From contig CM042994.1 in NCBI GenBank assembly GCA_023678885.1, forward strand, positions 20,493,073-20,557,072: a stretch of 64,000 bases of DNA. Direction: 5' to 3'. The stretch is from Pogostemon cablin (taxonomy: Eukaryota > Streptophyta > Magnoliopsida > Lamiales > Lamiaceae). Shown here piece after piece: positions 36,463 to 47,784 of the stretch. The notes beneath the pieces were generated by a model that saw only the letters and a list, made by a program, of their open reading frames with translations, was not told where the DNA came from and did not search any database. How positions within the stretch are numbered: the stretch's first letter is position 1; the number at the start of each line of letters is the position of its first letter. Position numbers and translations under genes: made by a program.

Positions 36463-37378
36463 CTTTCAAGTTTGAATTTAAGTTGGCTTTGGCTCCTTAT
36501 TCTTCTAATCTGATCAAACAAAAAAATGACTATCATTTGGAAGTCATTAACAAATATAAAATCTGAGTTGTTTTCTATTCAAAAAGAAAAGGCTGAAAAT
36601 GATGAAAAAATAATTTTTTTGCAGGAACATTTAAAGAAACTGATGCAGCATCATGGAGTTATGATGGAAGTTATCAAAGAAAAGAACATACAAATCGAGA
36701 AGGACAGGTTGGAGTTAGAAATATTGAATCAATCAATCCATCGCCTCATCACTGGAAAAGCTAAGTTGAATGAGATTCTTGCAGCAAGCGATGGGCACGG
36801 TAAAGTTAGTTTATGTTACACAGGTGAACAATGTAAGAACACAGAAACAACTTTTGTCAAAGCCACTCACCAGATGTTCTTACCCAAATTAGAAGGCAAA
36901 ATGTACGTTCGTGAAAGGTCTCCACAAATTGAACCAGTGGTTAAACCTGTTGCTGCAATGAAGAAACGTCCTCTGAACCCTATTAAAGGACGTTTTGTTC
37001 CAAGAAGTCACATTTGTGGAGTGAAAGGACATCCTAGTTCATAATGCTACAAAATGCAAGAAGATCCAAGTTTATCTTCACGCATTGGAGTCCAAGGTAA
37101 GTATCCTAAACCCTTTTGTGGATCTAGTTCTGCCAAATAATTGCATGTTGAACCTTCACCAAAATTTGCTATTTGTGCCTACATGTCATTATTGTAGAAT
37201 TAGAGGTCACATTCGTCCTAAGTGTCATATGATGCATAATTATATTTATTATGAACATGTGAAAGAATGGAACCTTGAAGGAGTTCACTCTAAATCCACT
37301 AAACAGAAAATTGACTTGAAAAATCAAGAAATTGCAAATATTTGGGTTCAAAAGAAGAAGTGTCAATCCACTAAGTAA
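36463..37378 (+). pseudogene. gag fragment of outer element, distal part
   Basis: The frame 36526-37044 is Lys/Glu-rich with a long heptad-like stretch (residues about 10-80). Its C-terminus, RSHICGVKGHPSS, runs into a stop where a zinc-knuckle Cys would be. A second frame, 37085-37378, has the intact CCHC knuckle CHYCRIRGHIRPKC. This mirrors the two-knuckle gag of the Copia element at 20380-21150. No protease follows, so the element is gag-only. Confidence 0.65.
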
Positions 37379-38569
37379 CTTACCTTCAGTCTTATCTTAT
37401 TATGAATTTAATGAGAGGTAGTTCATTTGTTTTGGAATGAGTTCTCACTTAAAACTATTGGCTGAAAATTTTTCCATAACTCTAAATGTTCATTCGGTTT
37501 ATTTCTCTAAAGGATCATACAGTTTTTGTCTTCATTGATGTTTGCACAATGTTTATGCAGAAATTATTCTTTTTGAACACTGCATGATCGCATGTCATGT
37601 TAGGAGGTGCATTAGACATTTTTGCTTGTCATTTTGCTTGTGTGTTCTTACATCTCTAGAAAAATATCCAATTCTTTTTATGAGGTGAGTTAAATTATTT
37701 CTTATGAGCTTTCCCTCATGTTCATACCTCAGTCAGTAAAAGGCTACCTGCGATGAAATGATGTGCTGTGAAAGCCACCATTCTTTTGGAAAGGGCTACG
37801 TACACAAAAAATAAAATGCGAGGAAAAAGCCACTGACTTTAAAAAAAAGAGGTTTTATTTTTTTAATTAAAAAAAGAGTTATAAGAATGGATATGTTTCA
37901 ACTTTTTAAATTGATTCTTTTGGTGCAATTGGTTATAAAAATTGTTGTGACAGTGATCAAAAGAAAATGGTAATATACTTGTCATGAAGATTAGAGTTCT
38001 TGCACTTGGAAAAAATTATATGGTCTTCATTGAAACAATATAAAAAGATAGGGGGAGAAATGAATTATGGAGATAAAAACAAATCCTCTAAGAGAGAAAA
38101 GGATAAACATATGGAGATGTATGCGTTCTTTTATATTTTCCCTTATTTATTAAGCATGTTGCATCCTTACGAAAGAGAATGAACTTTTGGATATATGATT
38201 GTTTTGATTGAATTTGAAAGTTATTTTTTGTAATAAAGTTGGAACTTTTTTTCAGATTATTTGATTTATTGTCATTATATTTATAATCTTATGATGATTG
38301 GATTTAATGCATTTGGTTGCGCTTATGAATCAAAAAAAAGGGGAGATTTGTTGATTTATGGTATCCTTGATTTATGGTGTTGGGTTGATTCTTTGTGATA
38401 CTCTATGCTTTAACATCTGTTGTGATTTCTAAGTTCTAACATTTGTTCTTTTGCAGGAATGGATTATGCTTCAATCAACTATTAGTTTTTAATTCAAAAT
38501 TATTCAAATGATTCTTGGGGGAGATTCTTGAAAATATCTTGTTATGTTCTCACATGCAAAGGGGGAGAT
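37379..38569 (+). other. Non-coding 3' internal region of outer element
   Basis: AT-rich without ORFs. Contains 'aaggctacctgcgatg' and 'aaagccacc' stretches near 37740-37850 and several G-rich purine tracts (38042-38052 'agggggagaaa', 38337-38346 'aaaggggaga', 38513-38523, 38559-38569). Repeated purine tracts upstream of the 3' LTR are a known Sirevirus trait. Confidence 0.6.
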
Positions 38570-39067
38570 TGTAGAGTATTTAATTGTGGCATGATTAGAA
38601 CATATTTAATTGATTTTAATTTTGTTTATGCAGGATATCAATTTTGAGGAGTTAAGTTTCATTACATGGAAAGTCATTCAATTTGCGTGGGAATTAATCA
38701 AGAGGAGTAAATTTGCAATTTCAATTACCATTCTTAATATGGAAACCAAGAAATCATGAGCAACATAAATGGAAGAAAACAGCCAATGATAAATGTAGAT
38801 AAATGTTGTTGTATCTATTTAAGTTATCTTTTGTTGGAGAAGAAAATCACCTCTCCCATCAGCTGTGTTTGCTTGCTTTTTGAGAGTATACGAGAGTGTC
38901 TATTTCGTAGAAATAGGGGGAATGACGAAGTCATCCCGACATTTTTAAACAATCGTTTCAATTTTCTTCCGCTTTAATTATGATTAATGTTCAAACACGG
39001 CTGGTGTAAGAACATCACTTCTATTTTGCATTGAAACATTGTTTTGCGTTAGAATACCGATTCTATA
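38570..39067 (+). repeat. 3' LTR of outer element (498 bp)
   Basis: Matches 17290-17906 except for the ~120-bp block missing here and scattered substitutions. Ends TCTATA instead of TCTACA. Confidence 0.9.
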
Positions 39068-39072
39068 ATGTC

Positions 39073-39470
39073 GATTTTGATTTCATGGTTTATTTTAGTG
39101 TAACATCTTATGTGGCATACTATTTGAAGAATAATATGTAGGAGATAGAAAAATACTTTTTCCTCCGACTCTCTTTAATTTTCACCCTTTTTCATGAAAA
39201 TTTGAAAGTTGATGGACCAATTTTAAAATTTTGAAACAATTCGAATTAATTTCAAAATGAAGTAAATTTAAAGGATTAAAAATTTATTTTTTTCGTCACT
39301 TCAGAAGTGTCACATGAAATTACTGGTTGAGTGACTTGCCCCGGCCGATAAATTGACTAATAAATTGTCAAATTTTGGAAAACTAATAGACCAATTTATA
39401 AAACTCGAAAACTTATGGACTAACCTAAAAAATAAGTAAAACTAATGGAAAAAAAGTTATCTTCCCTAAA
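39073..39470. other. Host DNA after the nest, no gene
   Basis: AT-rich. Together with the sequence before 17285 it restores the pre-insertion site around one copy of ATGTC. No coding signal seen. Confidence 0.5.
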
Positions 39471-39739
39471 TACTCTATCAGTCCTCTTTCAAGGGTTCCA
39501 TTTTACCATTTACAGCATCCGTATCCAAGGGTCTCGTTTCCATTTACGTACAATTAGGGACCCACTAAATACTCCCACTAACCCTAAATGTATTTGCAAA
39601 TTACACATTTGCCCCTCCTCATATTAATAAGGTGGAGGAGTAAAAAGGTAAAACTTACACATTACCTACACACTACACAATACTCATTAATCTCCGTGCC
39701 CAAAAGCAAATGATATCCTTGAAAGCGGACGGATGAGTA
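39471..39739. mobile_element. Stowaway-type MITE upstream of TIC20
   Basis: Left end TACTCTATCAGTCC...tttcaaggg pairs with right end ccttgaaagcggacggatgagta. TA at both edges. A further MITE end (ggcggacggaggagta) lies at about 39918-39935, so a second, partial copy adjoins. Confidence 0.7.
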
Positions 39740-39959
39740 CTTTGGAGTTAGTTTCCTATGAATTGAGTTTACGGTGTAAGCCTCCTGTCGAGGGAAACTA
39801 CAAGGTTAACACCGTGAACTCGATTTAAACAAGTGTTTGTCAGATGAAAAGTGGTACTATAAATGGGCTAAACTAATAAAACCCACTAATCGGACGGAGT
39901 AAAAATAAATAAAACCCTTGGCGGACGGAGGAGTAACATCTTGACCAAAATAAATTTAA

Positions 39960-40038
39960 GTGGGCTTTATATAGTCATATCATCCTTGGGCTTTATATAG
40001 TCATATCGTCCTTGGGCTGTATATAGTCATGTGAACCC
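39960..40038. repeat. Three tandem 26-bp repeats in the TIC20 upstream region
   Basis: The unit 'tgggctttatatagtcatat' plus 'c(a/g)tcct' occurs twice, followed by a third diverged unit ending 'gtgaaccc'. Each unit carries TATATAG. The array ends roughly 70-100 bp before the probable transcribed 5' leader. Confidence 0.85.
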
Positions 40039-40099
40039 ATCTATCTATTCATGAGCCCAGGATCCGACCCAAATGGAAAAATAAAGAAAAAAATATATC

Positions 40100-40368
40100 C
40101 AAAACAGAAATGAATTTGCAATCCGGAATCCCGTTGCCGTCTCTCTCTCGCTCTGCGGAATCTCAAACGGCGAAGCCAATCGCCGTCGCGGCCGCCGTCA
40201 ATTAGGCATCCTGTCCGAGGTATTACTTTCCTTACAATGGTGGTGATAATATCATTTATAATCATTACATTTTACATGTTTTTCAGTTAACCTGGATTTT
40301 CAGTTTTTAGGTTCATAGTTTCTTCCTTAATTTATGATATAATAGATACTTTTTTTCCTCCTGTTCAG
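40100..40368 (+). promoter_or_regulatory. Probable TIC20 5' leader exon and leader intron
   Basis: A GC-richer, CT-rich stretch (about 40110-40219, 'ccgtctctctctcgctc' type) looks like a 5' UTR. It ends at gag|GTATTA (donor at 40220). A pyrimidine-rich acceptor ...CTGTTCAG ends at 40368, 26 nt before the ATG. Inferred from splice-site shape only. Confidence 0.55.
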
Positions 40369-40394
40369 TTTAGGGTAGAAGTTGAAGCTGGAGT

Positions 40395-42642
40395 ATGATT
40401 CTTAATGGATGTTTTTTGAATTCTGGTGTTTGTAATGCGCTCCCTTCCACCAGAAAGCCATGTAGTTTTAGAAATTACAACTCGACAATTTCAGATACGC
40501 ACAAGAACGTCGTGTCTTTCTACGGGAGATGTTCCTTGGTACAACCTCTTCTGAATACCAAATTATCTGCTTCTTTAGGTAATTTCGTTGAATTGTACCT
40601 TTTGTATTGCATCTTCTGTAGCTCAAGTGTTTTGGTATTTGAATTTTCTCTTGTATTATCTGTTTTTTTATTTACAGTGTTAATATTTCCCCTTCCATGG
40701 AAACTACTGTTTAATTTCTTTTCTTATATTTCGTTTGTTTTGATGTGTTAGAATTTAGATGTGTAGCTATGTACTTCTATATCCTTTTCCTTTTTTTTTT
40801 TATTTCTTAACTGATGGGGAGAGACTCCTGAGGAGAATTATTAAAATAATACAGTGCGTACACTATATATGATGATTTCTTGAACGTTCATGGATTATGT
40901 AATGTTATGCCTCATCTTCTAGTAGCATATCTCGCTATTGAGATGGGACTTTATGGCATGTAGTTACCACTAATTTGATCATGTTACCTGGGTGAATTAA
41001 TCTGTTTTGAGCTGGATATCAATCTGTTATCCTGATATTTCTGTAGAGGTACATAGATCAAGATACTTGCCCAGTTGATCGCCATGGTTGTGAAAACGCC
41101 TTGCAACTTTCTATGGCTTGAAAAGTCAGTTGACTGAGCAGTCTAGAAACCTAGGAATGGTTGCAGTCTTAAACGGAGTACATTTTATGAGTTCTCTTCT
41201 TAAAGTTAATGCCTTATAATGGATTTTTAATGAATATCATAACAGGGCTCAACTGCGGTTTGATTCTGTCTCTCTGAAATGTGTATTGTTCTCTTTTAAT
41301 TAGAAATTTATATCCATGATCCAAACACAAGCTCTTTGTTTGAGAATTTGAGTTGTGGCTGTGTGCTCTCTGTGTTTTTGTTACGTTTTTTTCATTTTAA
41401 AATGTCTTTCCAGGCAAACATCTCCATCTTTCTGCTGGTTCATGACCAATATCATCATTTCTTGAACTACATTAAATAGCCTGTACACTATATATCATGA
41501 TTTCTTGAACGTCCATAGATTATGTAGTGTTATGCCTCATCTTCTAGTAGCATATCTCGCCATTGAGATGGAACTTTATGGCATGTAGTTACCACTAATC
41601 TGATCATGTTACCTGGTTGAATTAATTTGTTTTCAGCTGGATATCAATCTGTTATCCTGATATTTGTAGATATACATAGATCAGGATACTTGTCCAGTTG
41701 ATTGCCATGGTTGAAAAGTCAGTTGAGTGAGCAGTCTAGAATCCTAGGAATGGTTGCACAGTCTTAAACGGAGTACATTTTATGAGTTCTCTTCTTAAGT
41801 AAATGCCTCATAATTGATTTTTAATGAATATCGTAATAGGGCTCAACTGCGGTTTGATTATTTCTCTCTGAAGTGTGTATTATTCTCTTTTAATTAGAAA
41901 TTTAGATCCATGATCCAAACATGAGCTCTTTGTTTGAGAATTTGAGTTGTGGCTGCATGCTCTCTGCGTTTTTGTTACGTTTTTTTCATTTTAAAATGTG
42001 TTGCCAGGCAAGCATCTCCATCTTTCTGCTGGTACATCACCAATATTACATGGAGAACTAGGTAGCCTGTTACAAACTGTTCCGACATTACCCAAGAGGC
42101 GTAGGCTACCATCAGCTCCAAGAGCATCTAAGGATGTGCCTTACAGCTACAGATACCCTGCTATGACGGAGAAGCCAAAATGGTGGTGGAGAACTTTGGC
42201 ATGCCTCCCTTATCTGATGCCTCTTCACGAAACATGGATGTACGCCGAAACAGCATACCATCTCCATCCTTTCCTGGAGGATTTTGAATTTATGACCTAT
42301 CCATTCTTGGGTGCGTTAGGGAGATTACCTAGCTGGTTTCTAATGGCATATTTCTTTGTTGCTTACCTCGGAGTGGTGAGGCGCAAAGAATGGCCACATT
42401 ACTTTAGATTTCACGTGGTTATGGGTATGCTGCTCGAGATTGCTTTGCAGGTTATAGGAACAGTGAGCCGATGGATGCCACTCGGGATGTACTGGGGTAA
42501 GATCGGAATGCATTTCTGGACGGCTATGGCGTTCGCGTACTTGTTCACGGTGTTGGAGTGCATAAGGTGTGCTCTTGCTGGGATGTATGCTGACATTCCA
42601 TTTGTGTGTGATGCTGCTTACATTCAAATCCCATATGATTAA
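40395..42642 (+). CDS. TIC20: TIC20-I-like chloroplast inner-envelope translocon protein (spliced)
   Basis: TIC20 is a core membrane subunit of the TIC translocon that imports nuclear-encoded preproteins across the chloroplast inner envelope. Coding exons are 40395-40578 and 42008-42642, joined G|GC in phase 1 (donor GTAATT, acceptor CCAG). The product is 272 residues, close to the 274 of Arabidopsis TIC20-I. About 90 N-terminal residues are Ser/Lys/Arg-rich and lack acidic blocks, as expected of a transit peptide. The conserved part starts near KPKWWWRTLACLPYLMPLHE, with four predicted membrane helices and the family signature YPFLGALGRLP. No stop or frameshift. The intron contains a ~600-bp tandem duplication that includes a copy of the exon-2 start. 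Very likely functional. Confidence 0.93.
40852..42045 (+). repeat. Tandem ~600-bp duplication in TIC20 intron and exon-2 start
   Basis: Unit 1 (about 40852-41455) and unit 2 (about 41476-42045) match nearly throughout ('tgatttcttgaacgt', 'gcctcatcttctagtagcat', 'aaacggagtacattttatga'). Unit 2 ends inside true exon 2. Unit 1 therefore carries a copy of the acceptor and about 40 nt of exon 2 (41414-41455). In that copy the reading frame meets TGA 10 codons after the junction. Confidence 0.92.
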
Positions 42643-43221
42643 TGAGGATAAGTGATTAGATTATGGGCTGTTCAAGAATTCATTTTCGTTTTACAATTTC
42701 TTCTATAGAAAATTGAGCTTAATAGTACTGGATTTTGTATTCATGTTATTCTGTGTTTTTGAAGTGCTTTTCATCATGGTAAATAGAACTTGCTGTTTGT
42801 ACGAAATTCATGATTCACTGATTCCATCTCTTGCAAGCGTTATTCACTACATAGGTTTCTAATTATAGAGTTGTCAAAATGGGTCTAGCCCGCACGGGTC
42901 GACCCGCCACTCATTCGCAAATGGCTAGACCCTCACATAACCCATCATGTTTAATTATTATAAATTCAGATAATTTACTTATTATTATTATTTAATTAAT
43001 CAAAATATTTTGTGTTATTTAAAAATTATAATTTATTAATTAAAAATAATTAATGAAGAAACATTTACATAAAACACTTAAAATCATAAATTATGAAACT
43101 GCATTAAATTAAATTAAATTATATAAAAGCATATTAATGTAAAGAATTAGACAAACAATATTTCTAATAATCAAGGTTACTTCCGGAACCTATAAGATAT
43201 TGAAAAAACCCACCAAACATA
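42643..43221. other. TIC20 3' flank, AT-rich
   Basis: Probable 3' UTR for the first 150-200 bases, then AT-rich intergenic DNA. The stretch 'ggtctagcccgcacgggtcgacccgcc' near 42882-42908 is a GC-rich repeat edge of unknown origin. Confidence 0.5.
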
Positions 43222-43449
43222 TACTCCCTCCGTCCGCCGGAAAGGTATACATTTTGCTATTTTGAGCGTCCGCACCAAAAGTATACATTTCTCTTTTTAA
43301 ACACATGGGATCCACACACATCACTAATATATTTAATATATAGGACTCACACACTCCACTAATACAACTATCTACCACACATTAAATAATAATACCCTTA
43401 ATCCACGTGAAAAAGCAAATGTATATGTTTGTGGCGGACGAATATAGTA
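43222..43449. mobile_element. Stowaway-type MITE
   Basis: Left end TACTCCCTCCGTCCGCC, right end ggcggacgaatatagta, 228 bp, TA-bounded. The interior has the usual 'aaaagtatacatttctc' and 'cacacattaaataataat' stretches. Confidence 0.88.
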
Positions 43450-43896
43450 TATTAAAAGTGCTTGCTTGATGTTGAGTTTCTATATTCTTTTTTTGCAAAA
43501 TTCTTTCTTGTTCTCTTCGAAATTATTCACGTCGACATGGATTTGAAATAGTTTCTAAATCCATCATTAAAATTTTGTTTTCCTCTGCCATTTTTGTTGG
43601 TAAATTATAGGTAATTTTTAAATTATTTTTAACAATAAATATTTGTTATTATATTAAATCATTTATTAAATTAAAACATCATCTAAAATAAATTTAAAAT
43701 TAAAAGAATAAGAATAAATAAAGGAATATTCTAAGAATATTCCATTTAGAGTAAAATTTAGTGTAAAATCATTGGAGTTGTTATTTAAATTCTACGCTAG
43801 AATAGAGTGTAGAGTGCGCTAGAATAGCGTTGCTGCTGGAGTTGGCCTTACAATGGTGTGTTGGAGGATGACGTGGTGCTTAGTCAGCAGTCGGGT
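43450..43896. other. AT-rich intergenic DNA
   Basis: No gene seen. Ends at the edge of an LTR relic. Confidence 0.5.
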
Positions 43897-45723
43897 GTGC
43901 GTATTTTTCACTCACGAGCAAGTGTACTCGATCGTCGTAGAAATATCCCCCAAGTTATAAAAAATTATCAAACCCAAATGAGTTTTTAAGTGTAGATTAA
44001 TAAAATACGTGAGCTCATGTTTACGTTGTTTTTTTAAGAATGATCGGGATTGAGTTTGTTTTTGAAATTAACAATTAAAACAAGTAACAAGTAAAGATAA
44101 TAGCAAGTAAGACAAATTAGAAATAAAAGAGAATAGGTGTCAAAGATTCAAATACTTAAGAAATGGGATTAGAAACATTCAAGCACATTTTAACTTATAC
44201 TAACATGCAAAAGGAATTCCACTTAATTGGTATTAATTAGAGGCGATCACTATGCTATCCTAAGCTCCCTTTCAGATTACAAAGGTTGTAGATCTTCTAG
44301 AGACTCCCAAACGCACCTAGGATCGATGCCCAATACTAACCTCTTCCATCTAAGTACTAATCACGCTCTAAATCTCCCTTAAAAGATACTATCTAGAGGT
44401 AATTCTCCCTTTTATGCGTACTAAAGTCAATGATGGATTGGTTCCTCTCACCGGATTCAAATATCCTTTTGGTCAATCCTAACCCCGATGTCTACCCATA
44501 CTTGTCTAATACTATGGAGGGTCGTTTCCGTCACACCCCTAGTAATATAGACATGAATCATATGAAGGCACTTAATTACTATAAACAACCTATTGATCAA
44601 GAACCCACTAAATCAATAAATCATCCATAAACAACAAACCATGTCATCATAAGATTCACACAATAAAAACCCATGGATAGAAATCAACATCAATTACGCA
44701 AAACCCATTTAATTCACATGCTAATATAAATCAAAAGTGCTCTTTATATCTACTAGAGGGGTTAGGCTAACATGATAAAATTAATAAACAAGGAGATGAT
44801 TCATTACAATTACCCAATAAGTCTAAGATCCAAATGAAACTACAAAAATGAATTAAATCTTCCCTTTCAATTTCTTGAAGGAAATCTTCAACTCTTCTTG
44901 TTCTCCACCTCTAGCTCTTGAGATCTTCTAGTCTCCAACACCAAGTAATGAAAAGTATGGAAGATGGATGGAAGAAATGGAATGAAAGTGTTAAAAAACT
45001 CAAAAATCACCTAAGGAAAGGGTTGTGCTCAGTTCTGGTTGCCTCCAAGTTTATATCTCAGCTATTTATATGGTGTATGGAGGCTGCTAATGGAGAATTA
45101 GAGGAAAATTTTGCTCAAAACAGGCAAAAAATCGACTAAAATATCAAAAATTCGAGTAGAATTTCTAAAGTCGTAACACGTTTTTCCCTGAAATCGCTGA
45201 TTGCCTTTTGAACATCGAAAATTCGACTAGAATTTTGAGAATTTGACTAGAATTTCTGCTTCCTCCTCACACATTCAATTCCCACTCACAACACTTCGTT
45301 GACATATTAAAAAAATTGATTCGAATTTTTGAGGCGGTGGTTGAATTTTTCAAAAATCAACAACTTTTTGGAAGATTTGTGACCTTCAGAAATTTGACCA
45401 GAATTTCACAAAATTCAACTAGAATTTTTGTGAAATTGTCAACACACTTATTAATTTCCAACCAACTTTCAAACTAGCTAAAATTCTATTGGAATTGTGC
45501 AAATTCTAGTCGAATTTTTCATCTTTTCAAAATTTCAACTTTTGTATCATTTCATGTGCACTCGTATCATTTGATCATTTTTTTATCATTCCCTGCATAA
45601 ATTCACACAAATCACAAATTTTTCCAACCAACCTTGATCTAATAAAATACGCAAAATAAAAGACTTAAAAACACATAAAACCACACAAAAACAACGTGAT
45701 TATGAGTTTAAAAGGCATAATCA
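43897..45723 (-). mobile_element. Gypsy-type LTR relic on the minus strand
   Basis: Read on the minus strand it starts TGATTATGCC at 45723. It carries a cluster of 'aattcgactagaattt'-like repeats (about 45130-45510), then a TATA-like tataaatag (about 45068-45076), an A/T-rich leader and an end of the '...gagtacacttgctcgtgagtg' type (about 43897-43930) common in Athila/Tat LTRs. No internal region or partner LTR is present, so it is probably a solo LTR. The left edge is approximate and no matching 5-bp duplication was found. Confidence 0.6.
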
Positions 45724-45725
45724 AA

Positions 45726-45929
45726 TACTCCCTTCGTCTGGTTCTAAGGTGTCCGTATGCTTTTTGCACGTGGATTAATAATTATTATTATATGTAAAGT
45801 GAGTAGTTGTATTAGAGGGAAGTGGTAGGTCATATTGTGTACTTTTTTACTAAATAGGAAAAATGGATACCTTTGAACCGGATGCCAAAAATAGTAAAAT
45901 GAATGTCTTAGAAGCGGACGGAAGGAGTA
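45726..45929. mobile_element. Stowaway-type MITE
   Basis: TACTCCCTTCGTCTGG...gaagcggacggaaggagta, 204 bp, directly beside the LTR relic. Confidence 0.85.
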
Positions 45930-45949
45930 TAAAATAATCCACAAGTAGT

Positions 45950-47780
45950 GTTGTCGGCAGGGTGATCGTTGTCATTTTCACCTAGATTTTAGTGTCTTTA
46001 TTTGTGAATTTTAGTATGTTTATATCCGTAATTGTGTAACTTTTGGTGGAATTTTGTGTTAATTAAGAGAGATGTGTACAAGCTGATAAATGTATGGAAA
46101 TGAGCTTAAATGTATGTGAAACAGGTCAAAAACGGAGCAAAACGAAGTCGGGAGCTGAAACAAGCTGAAATGGGCTGAAAAACACCCAGCTCGAGTTGCA
46201 TGGTCTTACTCGACTTGCAACTCGAGTCGAGTTGAAGCTCGAGTAAATGCAAGAATTGTCCAGTAGCTCAACTCGAGTTGCAAGGTCCAACTCGACTTGC
46301 AACTAGAGTCGAGTTAGGTACCGAGGAAAATCTAGCTTCTGACACGAGTAGACAGGCGAGAGCTCGAGTTACCCTACTCGAGTCGAGCTGGGATCAGAAC
46401 AAGTCTAGCCGAAGGTCGTGTGGAGCAGAGAAGGTGTCCAGAGAGCCAACTCAAGTTGCAAGCCTCAACTCGAATTGCAACTCGAGTCGAGCTAGGTCCA
46501 AAAAACCGTCCAGTTTGTAGAGCAACGTAACTCGACTTGACAGGCGTGTACTCGAGTTACCAACTCGAGTCGAGTTGGGTAAAAAGCAGAAAAAAGTCAG
46601 AAAATTTTAGAAGCTTCTGGAAGGTCCCTAAGGGGTATAAATGCACAATTGGTACAAAAATTACAGGGAGAGCCTCATTTTGACAGTTATTTTGGAGATC
46701 AACACACACACTCTCTCACCACCATTTCATACACTCCATCCGATCCATCTCCTCCACCCTTCAATTCATCCATCCACTCAACTTGATCTTCATCAATCCA
46801 TCATCCAATCCATCCATCCACCATTTGAGAAGAGGAAAGCTTCAAGGATTGAAGGAATTAGCATATTAAAGAGAAGGAAGGTTTCTCCATGAAAGAGAAG
46901 CCAATGTACTTTTCATTTGTTGATTTTCTTCTTATTTTGGCTCAAATGGAGTAAAGCTTGATTTGTAATAATATAATCACAATGTGTAGTGGCTAGTCCT
47001 ATAGTAGGGCTAATCATATGATTGGTTGAGAAGAATGCTAGATATGTAGGATTTGAGATGTTGAATTGAGTTAATGTTGGACTTCCTTTTATAATTAATG
47101 ATTCATGTTTCATTTCAATATTTGTGTGATTAAATTATCTTTTCATGGTATTAGGATGACCATTCCAATAGTATGATGAGTGGTTTAATTGAATTATATA
47201 TTAAGATGCGCATGCATGTTAGTGTGAGGGGAGGTAAGTCATACTCTTCTTGTACTTACAACATTCATAGGGGGACACTTAAGAAATTGAGTGAAAAGAA
47301 CCAACTTATGATCATAGTACCTTAAGGGAATTGAGATTAAGATCAATCCTAGGAGATTTAGACTTGTAAAAGAGTCAAGAACCTAGTTGCCTTGGCCATA
47401 GAGATTAGGGGTAAAATTGTGATTGCTTTTAGTCCACATATTAATGAAGTTCACTATCAAGAGTTATGCATATCTAGCTAGAGTCTTAACCATGATTATG
47501 ATTAGCCTTGCTCTCTTCTCAAGTGAATTCTACCTCCATTCCATTCATCATCTGTTTGTTGTTTGATCCATTACTTTGTTAGTTCAAATTCTTAGTTAAT
47601 TGAGTAGAAATAATTAGTAGCTTAAATACCAAACATTCAATCTATCATCCTTACAAAGCATAAATAAATGGAAAATCCGGATACAACCTAGAGTTAACTT
47701 TCCCTTGGGACGACATTATTATAAATTTTGTACTTGGTCACGTGTTTACTCGATGATAGAGTCTCTTACTCTTACACATT
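45950..47780 (+). mobile_element. Gypsy-type LTR relic on the plus strand
   Basis: Contains an array of 'actcgagtcgagtt' and 'aactcgagttgca' motifs (46190-46585), then TATAAATG at about 46637, a short leader, an A/T-rich body, and 'cccttgggacgacattattat' near 47700 as in Athila/Tat LTR ends. No gag or pol follows. Boundaries are approximate. It belongs to a different family from the minus-strand relic at 43897-45723, but the architecture is the same. Confidence 0.6.
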
Positions 47781-47784
47781 TTTA

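Larger units (their letters stand above)
17290..39067 (+). mobile_element. Outer LTR retrotransposon (gag-only, Sirevirus-like), hosting two nested elements; TSD ATGTC
   Basis: LTRs at 17290-17906 and 38570-39067 begin TGTAGAG. The left one ends TCTACA and the right one TCTATA. Identical 5-bp duplications ATGTC flank the whole (17285-17289 and 39068-39072). A primer-binding-like site (ttggcatcaagagcc) follows the left LTR, and a purine tract (aagggggagat) precedes the right LTR. Its own internal DNA is only 17907-18501 plus 36463-38569. That DNA carries gag pieces with zinc knuckles and coiled-coil-like sequence and no protease, integrase or reverse transcriptase. It is a non-autonomous element that needed enzymes in trans, and it was later split by the Copia insertion at 18502-36462. 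Confidence 0.88.

Noticed and set aside
36463..36470. A 5-bp target duplication for the Copia element
   Set aside because: The left flank AGGTT and the right flank CTTTC do not match. AAGTT lies 5 bp further in, but using it would need an LTR not ending in CA. Left undetermined.
42340..42627. Minus-strand ORFs of 95 and 61 codons
   Set aside because: Antisense shadow of TIC20 exon 2.
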